DNA from: Paramacrobiotus metropolitanus
Taxonomy: Eukaryota > Tardigrada > Eutardigrada > Parachela > Macrobiotidae
Direction of reading: 5' to 3'
DNA: 64,000 nt
Assembly: GCF_019649055.1 (NCBI RefSeq)
Contig: NW_026570336.1
Location: forward strand, 370,501-434,500
Shown: positions 1 through 10,289 of the stretch, piece after piece
Numbering within the stretch: the stretch's first letter is position 1
Layout: each line of letters starts with the position of its first letter
Notes under the pieces: generated by a model
The model's input: the letters and a program-made list of their open reading frames with translations, nothing else
What the model was told of the DNA's origin: nothing
Databases searched by the model: none
Program-made: the position numbers and the translations under genes

Positions 1-894
1 CATGAAGGAGCAAAAACCCATATTGTCCGTTTGCGCTAATAAATTTTTGTCCTTCTCCAGATTTCGCTGACATGACGGATTACCATCTGACCATCGCGCA
101 CGGCTTTCAAACATCTATTAGGTTGTTATAAAACCGACACTGTAATTGGCTTGAATAACTATCTCGAAAACATAGAAAATTCGTAATGTCCTCCCATCCT
201 ATAATTCTTGATAGTTGTCAAGGTTTTGCAACAAAAATTAAATATCGTCTGTCCACCGCGGACTGTATTAAAACGCCTGTTTAAAAGCTGTGTTGCTTAC
301 ACTGAAGCCAACCTGCTCTAATGTTTTAATGGAGCAAAAACCCATATTGTCCGTTTGCGCTAATAAATTTTTGCCATTTTCCAGATTTCGCCGACATGAG
401 GGATTACCATCTGACCATGGCGCACGGATTTCAAACATCTGTTAAATTGTTGTGAAACTGACACTGTAATTGGCTTGAATAACTATCTCGAAAACATAGA
501 AAATTCGTAATGTCCTCCCATCCTATAATTCTTGATAGTTGTCAAGGTTTTGCAACAAAAATTAAATATCGTCTGTCCACCGCGGACTGTATTAAAACGC
601 CTGTTTAAAAGCTGTGTTGCTTACAGTTAAGCCAACCTGCTCTAATGTTTAAATGGAGCAAAAACCCATATTGTCCGTTTGCGCTAATAAATTTTTGTCC
701 TTCTCCAGATTTCGCTGACATGACGGATTACCATGTGACCATCGCGCACGGCTTTCAAACATCTATTAGGTTGTTATAAAACCGACACTGTAATTGGCTT
801 GAATAACCATCTCGAAAACATAGAAAATTCGTAATGTCCTCCTACGCTATAATTTTTGATAGTTGTCCAGGTTATGCAACGAAAGTTAAATATC
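1..894 (+). repeat. Segmental duplication, copy 1 (partner 3086-3979)
   Basis: This stretch of nearly three satB monomers is repeated with only scattered differences 3085 bp downstream. A shared private variant, ccatgtgacc in place of the usual ccatctgacc, lies at 731 and at 3816, so the copies derive from each other and not just from the family consensus. Homology ends after aaatat at about 894, where copy 1 runs into an inverted satB fragment. The left end is beyond the window. Confidence 0.85.
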
Positions 895-950
895 CAATTA
901 TAGTGTCAGTTGTACAGCATTTAAATAGATGTTTGAAAGCCGTGCGCAAT
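893..950 (-). repeat. Inverted satB fragment
   Basis: Reads as the reverse complement of the satB segment running from cgcgcacggctttcaaacat to cactgtaattgg. It lies between forward-oriented satB segments and marks one breakpoint of the rearranged left array. It is followed by a 19-bp-period duplication of ttctctcataaaaat (starting near 952 and 971). Confidence 0.75.
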
Positions 951-981
951 GTTCTCTCATAAAAATGATATTCTCTCATAA

Positions 982-1083
982 AAATTCCGTAATGTCCTTA
1001 CTATACTATAATTCTTGATAGTTGTACAGGTTTTAAATTCCGTAATGTCCTTACTATACTATAATTTTTGATAGTTGTCCAGG
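982..1083 (+). repeat. 53-bp local tandem duplication within satB
   Basis: The segment beginning aaattccgtaatgtcc occurs at 982 and again at 1035, giving two tandem copies of a 53-bp piece of satB. The copies differ at only a few positions (for example gtacagg against gtccagg), which indicates a recent slippage or unequal-exchange event. Confidence 0.8.
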
Positions 1084-1352
1084 CAACGAAAAGTTAGCTG
1101 CTTTAAAACTGCTTCAGAACTGCTCTAGAACACCTATTTAAATGTTGTGCAACTAACACAGACGCTAACCTGATTAAGTGTCTTGAAGGAGCAAAAATCC
1201 ATATTGTCCGTTTGTGCTAATGAATTTTTGTGGTTGTCTAGATTTCGCCGACTTGAGGTATTATCATCTGACCATCGCGCACGGCTTTCGAACATCTATC
1301 TAATTGCTGCATGACTGACACTGTGATCAGTGCGATTAGTCACCTCGAAAAT

Positions 1353-1985
1353 ATGGCAGCGAAATTTGGACAAATGCAAAAAATTCTTAGCATAACCGGA
1401 CAATATAAGTTCTTACTTCTTTAAAGCACTTATGCAGGCTAGCTTCAATGTCAGTTACACAACATTTGTTTTGGTGTTCTAAAACAGTTCGTGGTGGCCA
1501 GGCGATATTTACTTCTTGTTGCAAAACCTGGACAGCTATCGAGAATTATAGCACAAGATGGAAATAACGGATTCAATGTTTTCGAGATAGTTAATCAAGT
1601 TAATTGTAGTGTCAGTCGTACAGCAAATTAAATAGATGTTCGACAGCCGTGCGCAATGGTAAGATGAAAAAACCTCGAAGCGGCGAAATCTGGACAACGG
1701 CAAAAAATTAATAGCATAAACGGACAATATGGACTTTTACAACTTTGAAGCACTTAATCAGGTTAGCTCTAGTGTCAGTCACACAACATTTTAATGGGTG
1801 TTCTAAAGCGGTTCGCGGTGGCCAGACGATATTTGCTTTTGGTTTCAAAACCTGGACAAACAAATAGAGTTATGGGATAGGAGGTCATTACGGATTTTCT
1901 ATGTTTTCGAGATAGTTAATCAAGCCAATTATAGTGCCAGTTGTACAGCATTTAAATAAATGTTTGAAAGCCGTGCGCAGTGTTC
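1353..1985 (-). repeat. Inverted block of about two satB monomers
   Basis: From about 1353 the sequence is the reverse complement of satB: landmarks appear as caaaacctggac, cgatatttac, ctcgagatagttaatcaa-like and gccgtgcgca. Two successive inverted monomers can be followed before forward satB (ataaaaaatccgtaatgtcc) resumes near 1985. Breakpoints are approximate because the copies are diverged. The minus-strand open frame at 1536-1727 is a by-product of this inverted repeat. Confidence 0.8.
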
Positions 1986-3085
1986 AGATGATATTCTCTC
2001 ATAAAAAATCCGTAATGTCCTACTATACTATAATTTTTTGTAGTTGTCTAGACATTACCCGAAAGTTAATATCGTCATGCCACCGCGCACTGCTTTAGAC
2101 TACCTATCTTAGTATTGCATAACTTAAACAGACGCTAACCTGCCTAAGTGCCTTAAAATGGCGAAGATCCATATTGTCTGTTTATGTTAATAAATTTTTG
2201 TCGTGTTCAAACATCTACTAAATTGTTGTAAAACTGACACTGTAATTGGCATGAATAACTATTTCGAAAACATAGAAAATCCGTTAATTACCTCCTACGC
2301 TATAATTTTTTATAGTTGTCTAGAATTTACACCCGTAAGTAAATACCGTCTGGCCACCGCGAACTGCTTGAGCACACATATCTTTACGTTGAGTAACTGA
2401 CACTGAAGCTAACTTGCTTATGTCCTTCAAGTTCGGAAAAATCCATAATGTCCGTTTGTGCTAATAAATTTTTGTGGTTGTCCAGATTCCAAAATTAAAT
2501 ATCGTCTGTCCACCGCGGACTGTATTAAAACGCCTGTTTAAAAGCTGTGTTGCTTACACTAAAGCCAACCTGCGACACTGTAATTGGCTTGAATAACTAT
2601 CTCGAAAACATAGAAAATTCGTAATGTCCTCCCATCCTATAATTCTTGATACTTGTCAAGGTTTTGCAACAAAAATTAAATATCGTCTGTCCACCGCGGA
2701 CTGCGTTAAAACGCCTGTTTAAAAGCTGTGTTGCTTACACTAAAGCCAACCTGCTCTAATGTTTCAATGGAACAAAAACCCATCTTGTTCGTTTGCGCCA
2801 ATAAATTTTTATCGTTTTCCAGATTTCGCCGACATTAGGGAATATCGTCTGACCATCACGCACGGCTTTCAAACGTCTGTTAAATTGTTGTTAAACTGAT
2901 ACTGTAATTGGCTCGCATAACTATCCCTCAAACATAGAAAATCCGTAATGGCCTCCTATCCTATAATTTTTGGTAATTGTCCAGGTTATGCAACGAAATT
3001 TAAATATCGTCTGCCACCGCGAGCTGCGTTAGAACACATATTTAAATGTAGTGTAACGGACACTGAAGCATACTTGCTTAAGTGC

Positions 3086-3979
3086 CATGAAGGAGCAAAA
3101 ACCCATATTGTCCGTTTGCGCTAATAAATTTTTGTCCTTCGCCAGATTTCGCTGACATGACGGATTACCATCTGACCATCGCGCACGGCTTTCAAACATC
3201 TATTAGGTTGTTATAAAACCGACACTGTAATTGGCTTGAATAACTATCTCGAAAACATAGAAAATTCGTAATGTCCTCCCATCCTATAATTCTTGATAGT
3301 TGTCAAGGTTTTGCAACAAAAATTAAATATCGTCTGTCCACCGCGGACTGTATTAAAACGCCTGTTTAAATGCTGTGTTGCTTACACTGAAGCCAACCTG
3401 CTCTAATGTTTCAATGGAGCAAAAACCCATATTGTCCGTTTGCGCTAATAAATTTTTGCCATTTTCCAGATTTCGCCGACATGAGGGATTACCATCTGAC
3501 CATGGCGCACGGATTTCAAACATCTGTTAAATTGTTGTGAAACTGACACTGTAATTGGCTTGAATAACTATCTCGAAAACATAGAAAATTCGTAATGTCC
3601 TCCCATCCTATAATTCTTGATAGTTGTCAAGGTTTTGCAACAAAAATTAAATATCGTCTGTCCACCGCGGACTGTATTAAAACGCCTGTTTAAAAGCTGT
3701 GTTGCTTACAGTTAAGCCAACCTGCTCTAATGTTTAAATGGAGCAAAAACCCATATTGTCCGTTTGCGCTAATAAATTTTTGTCCTTCTCCAGATTTCGC
3801 TGACATGACGGATTACCATGTGACCATCGCGCACGGCTTTCAAACATCTATTAGGTTGTTATAAAACCGACACTGTAATTGGCTTGAATAACCATCTCGA
3901 AAACATAGAAAATTCGTAATGTCCTCCTACGCTATAATTTTTGATAGTTGTCCAGGTTATGCAACGAAAGTTAAATATC
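3086..3979 (+). repeat. Segmental duplication, copy 2 (partner 1-894)
   Basis: Near-identical to 1-894, offset 3085 bp. Here the homologous satB sequence continues normally past the point where copy 1 breaks into inverted sequence, so this copy has the more ancestral right flank. Confidence 0.85.
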
Positions 3980-4880
3980 GTCTGCCACCGCGAGCTGCGT
4001 TAGAACACATATTAAAATGTCGTGTAACTGACACTGAAGCATACTTGCTTAAGTGCCATGAAGGAGCTAAATCCCATACTGTCCGTTTGCGCTAATAAGT
4101 TTTGGTCGTTTTCCAGATTTCGCCGAAATGAGGGAATACCATCTGACCATCGCGCACGGCTTTCAAATATCTATTAGGTTGTTGTAATTAGTAGCAAAAT
4201 CACATATTGCCTGTTTGCGATAATAAATTTTTGTCGTTAATTGCATCCATACATGTGGATGCACAAAAAAATTTGTCTTGGACCGCTATCGGCTTGTGTT
4301 GCGACGTCGTTGAAAGTGTGACCTATTCGAAGCCACCTAGAGAAACACAAAATTGCAACAAAATTTCGTGTTGGTCACAAAGAGATAGCCAAAAACTGGA
4401 TTGCGATAATATAAGTGATTGCTAATAAAATTGTTCTATGCCGTTAGCGGTGTGTCTCGTGAGATCGACAACATTATGTCCTGATTGCATCCGCCTAGAG
4501 CAACACAAAAATGTACGAGACATTCGTTTCAGCCATGAGGAGATAGCCGAAATTTTTAATTGAATCCATACATGTGGATGCACTAAAAAATTTGTCTTGG
4601 ACCGCTACCGGCTTGTGTTGCGACGTCGGCGATAGTGTGACCTATTCGAAGCCACCTAGAGAAACACAAAATTGCAACAAACTTTCGTGTTGGTCACAAG
4701 GTCATAGCCGAAAACTGGATTGCGATAATATAAGTGATTGCTTAAGAAATTGTTCTATGCCGTTAGCGGTGTATACCTTGAGATCGCCAATATTATGTCC
4801 TGATTGCATCCACCTAGAGCAACACAAAAATGCATTAGACATTCGTATCGAACACGAGGAGATAGTCGAAATTTTTAATT

Positions 4881-4900
4881 GCATCCATACATGTGGATGC
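4881..4900 (+). other. Representative satA hairpin (7-bp stem, 6-nt loop)
   Basis: GCATCCA and TGGATGC are exact inverted repeats separated by TACATG, and the element recurs once per satA monomer through blocks 1 and 2. In block C it is often degraded (right arm tggctgc or tggttcc), so it is not strictly conserved. It could favour cruciform or RNA hairpin formation if the array is transcribed; that is inference only. Confidence 0.7.
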
Positions 4901-6152
4901 ACAAAAAAATTTGTCTTGGACCGCTATCGGCTTGTGTTGCGACGTCGCCGAAAGTGTGACCTATTCGAAGCCACCTAGAGAAACACAAAATTGCAACAAA
5001 CTTTCGTGTTGGTCACAAGGTCATAGCCGAAAACTGGATTGCGATAATATAAGTGATTGCTTAAGAAATTGTTCTATGCCGTTAACGGTGTATACCTTGG
5101 GATCGCCAATATTATGTCCTGATTGCATCCACCTAGAGCAACACAAAAATGCATTAGACATTCGTATCGAACATGAGGAGATAGCCTAAATTTTTAATTG
5201 CATCCATACATGTGGATGCACAAAAAAATTTGTCTTGGGCCGCTATCGGCTTGTGTTGCAACATCGCCGATAGTGTGACCTATTCGAAGCCACCTAGAGA
5301 AACACAAAATTGCAACAAACTTTCGTGTTGGTCACAAGGTCATAGCCGAAAACTGGATTGCGATAATATAAGTGATTGCTTAAGAAATTGTTCTATGCCG
5401 TTAACGGTGTATACCTTGGGATCGCCAATATTATGTCCTGATTGCATCCACCTAGAGCAACACAAAAATGCATTAGACATTCGTATCGAACATGAGGAGA
5501 TAGCCTAAATTTTTAATTGCATCCATACATGTGGATGCACAAAAATTTGTCTTGGGCCGCTATCGGCTTGTGTTGCAACATCGCCGATAGTGTGACCTAT
5601 TCGAAGCCACCTAGAGAAACACAAAATTGCAACAAACTTTCGTGTTGGTCACAAGGAGATAGCCAAAAACTGGATTGCGATAATATAAGTGATTGCTTAA
5701 GAAATTGTTCTATGCCGTTAGCGGTGTGTATCGTGAGATCGACAACATTATGTCCTGATTGCATCCGCCTAGAGCAACACAAAAATGTACGAGACATTCG
5801 TTTCAGCCATGAGGAGATAGCCGAAATTTTTAATTGAATCCATACATGTGGATGCACTAAAAAATTTGTCTTGGACCGCTATCGGCTTGTGTTGCGACGT
5901 CGGCGATAGTGTGACCTATTCGAAGCCACCTAGAGAAACACAAAATTGCAACAAACTTTCGTGTTGGTCACAAGGTCATAGCCGAAAACTGGATTGCGAT
6001 AATATAAGTGATTGCTTAAGAAATTGTTCTATGCCGTTAGCGGTGTATACCTTGAGATCGCCAATATTATGTCCTGATTGCATCCACCTAGAGCAACACA
6101 AAATGCATTAGACATTCGTATCGAACATGAGGGATAGTCGAAATTTTTAATT

Positions 6153-7224
6153 GCATCCATACATGTGGATGCACAAAAAAATTTGTCTTGGACCGCTATC
6201 GGCTTGTGTTCCGACGTCGCCGAAAGTGTGACCTATTCGAAGCCACCTAGAGAAACACAAAATTGCAACAAACTTTCGTGTTGGTCACAAGGTCATAGCC
6301 GAAAACTGCATTTGGGATAATATAAGTGATTGCTTAAGAAATTGTTCTATGCCGTTAACGGTGTATACCTTGAGATCGCCAATATTATGTCCTGATTGCA
6401 TCCACCTAGAGCAACACAAAAATGCATTAGACATTCGTATCGAACATGAGGAGATAGTCGAAATTTTTAATTGCATCCATACATGTGGATGCACAAAAAA
6501 ATTTGTCTTGGACCGCTATCGGCTTGTGTTGCGACGTCGCCGAAAGTGTGACCTATTCGAAGCCACCTAGAGAAACACAAAATTGCAACAAACTTTCGTG
6601 TTGGTCACAAGGTCATAGCCGAAAACTGGATTGCGATAATATAAGTGATTGCTTAAGAAATTGTTCTATGCCGTTAGCGGTGTATACCTTGAGATCGCCA
6701 ATATTATGTCCTGATTGCATCCACCTAGAGCAACACAAAAATGCATTAGACATTCGTATCGAACATGAGGGGATAGTCGAAATTTTTAATTGCATCCATA
6801 CATGTGGATGCACAAAAAAATTTGTCTTGGACCGCTATCGGCTTGTGTTGCGACGTCGCCGAAAGTGTGACCTATTCGAAGCCACCTAGAGAAACACAAA
6901 ATTGCAACAAACTTTCGTGTTGGTCACAAGGTCATAGCCGAAAACTGCATTTGGGATAATATAAGTGATTGCTTAAGAAATTGTTCTATGCCGTTAACGG
7001 TGTATACCTTGAGATCGCCAATATTATGTCCTGATTGCATCCACCTAGAGCAACACAAAAATGCATTAGACATTCGTATCGAACATGAGGAGATAGTCGA
7101 AATTTTTAATTGCATCCATACATGTGGATGCACAAAAAAATTTGTCTTGGACCGCTATCGGCTTGTGTTGCGACGTCGCCGAAAGTGTGACCTATTCGAA
7201 GCCACCTAGAGAAACACAAAATTG
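6153..7224 (+). repeat. Two-monomer higher-order repeat in satA block 1
   Basis: The monomer starting near 6153, with the ctgcatttgggata marker and the ttaacggtg variant, is reproduced at 6792, exactly 639 bp (two monomers) later. The match continues into the following monomer until about 7224, where an aatttcgttttgg variant begins. This shows duplication in units larger than one monomer. Confidence 0.75.
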
Positions 7225-10200
7225 CAACAAAATTTCGTTTTGGTCACAAAGAGATAGCCAAAAACTGGATTGCGATAATATAAGTGATTGCTAATAAAAT
7301 TGTTCTATGCCGTTAACGGTGTATACCTTGGGATCGCCAATATTATGTCCTGATTGCATCCACCTAGAGCAACACAAAAATGCATTAGACATTCGTATCG
7401 AACATGAGGAGATAGCCTAAATTTTTAATTGCATCCATACATGTGGATGCACAAAAAAATTTGTCTTGGGCCGCTATCGGCTTGTGTTGCAACATCGCCG
7501 ATAGTGTGACCTATTCGAAGCCACCTAGAGAAACACAAATTTGCAAGAAACTTTCGTGTTGGTCACAAGGAGATAGCCAAAAACTGGATTGCGATAATAT
7601 AAGTGATTGCTTAAGAAATTGTTCTATGCCGTTAGCGGTGTGTATCGTGAGATCGACAACATTATGTCCTGATTGCATCCGCCTAGAGCAACACAAAATG
7701 TACGAGACATTCGTTTCAGCCATGAGGAGATAGCCGAAATTTTAATTGAATCCATACATGTGGATGCACTAAAAATTTGTCTTGGACCGCTATCGGCTTG
7801 TGTTGCGACGTCGGCGATAGTGTGACCTATTCGAAGCCACCTAGAGAAACACAAAATTGCAACAAACTTTCGTGTTGGTCACAAGGTCATAGCCGAAAAC
7901 TGGATTGCGATAATATAAGTGATTGCTTAAGAAATTGTTCTATGCCGTTAGCGGTGTATACCTTGAGATTGCCAATATTATGTCCTGATTGCGTCCACCT
8001 AGAGCAACACAAAATGCATTAGACATTCGTATCGAACATGAGGAGATAGTCAAATTTTTAATTGCATCCATACATGTGGATGCACAAAAAATTTGTCTTG
8101 GACCGCTATCGGCTTGTGTTGCGACGTCGCCGAAAGTGTGACCTATTCGAAGCCACCTAGAGAAACACAAAATTGCAAAAAACTTTCGTGTTGGTCACAA
8201 GGTCATAGCCGAAAACTGGATTGCGATAATATAAGTGATTGCTTAAGAAATTGTTCTATGCCGTTAGCGGTGTATACCTTGAGATCGCCAATATTATGTC
8301 CTGATTGCATCCACCTAGAGCAACACAAAATGCATTAGACATTCGTATCGAACATGAGGGGATAGTCGAAATTTTTAATTGCATCCATACATGTGGATGC
8401 ACAAAAAATTGTCTTGGACCGCTATCGGCTTGTGTTGCGACGTCGCCGAAAGTGTGACCTATTCGAAGCCACCTAGAGAAACACAAAATTGCAACAAACT
8501 TTCGTGTTGGTCACAAGGTCATAGCCGAAAACTGCATTTAAGATAATATAAGTGATTGCTTAAGAAATTGTTCTATGCCGTTAACGGTGTATACCTTGAG
8601 ATCGCCAATATTATGTCCTGATTGCATCCACCTAGAGCAACACAAAAATGCATTAGACATTCGTATCGAACATGAGGAGATAGTCGAAATTTTTAATTGC
8701 ATCCATACATGTGGATGCACAAAAAAATTTGTCTTGGACCGCTATCGGCTTGTGTTGCGACGTCGCCGAAAGTGTGACCTATTCGAAGCCACCTAGAGAA
8801 ACACAAAATTGCAACAAACTTTCGTGTTGGTCACAAGGTCATAGCCGAAAACTGGATTGCGATAATATAAGTGATTGCTTAAGAAATTGTTCTATGCCGT
8901 TAGCGGTGTATACCTTGAGATCGCCAACATTATGTCCTGATTGCATCCGCCTAGAGCAACACAAAAATGCATTAGACATTCGTATCGAACATGAGGGGAT
9001 AGTCGAAATTTTTAATTGCATCCATACATGTGGATGCACAAAAAAATTTGTCTTGGACCGCTATCGGCTTGTGTTGCGACGTCGCCGAAAGTGTGACCTA
9101 TTCGAAGCCACCTAGAGAAACACAAAATTGCAACAAACTTTCGTGTTGGTCACAAGGTCATAGCCGAAAACTGCATTTAAGATAATATAAGTGATTGCTT
9201 AAGAAATTGTTCTATGCCGTTAACGGTGTATACCTTGAGATCGCCAATATTATGTCCTGATTGCATCCACCTAGAGCAACACAAAATGCATTAGACATTC
9301 GTATCGAACATGAGGAGATAGTCGAAATTTTTAATTGCATCCATCCATGTGGATGCACAAAAAAATTGTCTTGGGCCGCTATCGGCTTGTGTTGCGACGT
9401 CGCCGAAAGTGTGACCTATTCGAAGCCACCTAGAGAAACACAAAATTGCAACAAACTTTCGTGTTGGTCACAAGGAGATAGCCAAAAACTGGATTGCGAT
9501 AATATAAGTGATTGCTAAAAAAATTGTTCTATGCCGTTAGCGGTGTGTATCGTGAGATCGACAACATTATGTCCTGATTGCATCCGCCTAGAGCAACACA
9601 AAAATGTACGAGACATTCGTTTCAGGCATGAGGAGATAGCCAAAATTTTTAATTGAATCCATACATGTGGATGCACTAAAAAGTTTGTCTTGGACCGCTA
9701 TCGGCTTGTGTTGCGACGTCGGCGATAGTGTGACCTATTCGAAGCCACCTAGAGAAACACAAAATTGCAACAAACTTTCGTGTTGGTCACAAGGTCATAG
9801 CCGAAAACTGGATTGCGATAATATAAGTGATTGCTTAAGAAATTGTTCTATGCCGTTAGCGGTGTATACCTTGAGATCGCCAATATTATGTCCTGATTGC
9901 ATCCACCTAGAGCAACACAAAAATGCATTAGACATTCGTATCGAACATGAGGGATAGTCGAAATTTTTAATTGCATCCATACATGTGGATGCACAAAAAA
10001 ATTTGTCTTGGACCGCTATCGGCTTGTGTTGCGACGTCGCCGAAAGTGTGACCTATTCGAAGCCACCTAGAGAAACACAAAATTGCAACAAAATTTCGTT
10101 TGGTCACAAGAGATAGCCAAAAACTGGATTGCGATAATATAAGTGATTGCTAATAAAATTGTTCTATGCCGTTAGCGGTGTGTATCGTGAGATCGACAAC

Positions 10201-10289
10201 ATTATGTCCTGATTGCATCCGCCTAGAGCAACACAAAAATGTACGAGACATTCGTTTCAGCCATGAGGAGATAGCCGAAATTTTTAATT

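Larger units (their letters stand above)
1..4238 (+). repeat. satB satellite, left array (about 324-bp period)
   Basis: Diverged head-to-tail copies of an AT-rich unit. The segment beginning ggagcaaaaacccatattg recurs at 7, 331 and 655, giving a 324-bp period. Recognisable landmarks in each copy are a cgcgcacggctttcaaacat block, a gacactgtaattgg block and a ctcgaaaacata block. The same family returns from 57148 onward, so it flanks the satA array on both sides. Copies here are more irregular than satA: they include truncations, short local duplications and inverted blocks. No protein gene is supported; the short open frames are chance products of the repeat. Left edge is cut by the window. 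Confidence 0.9.
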
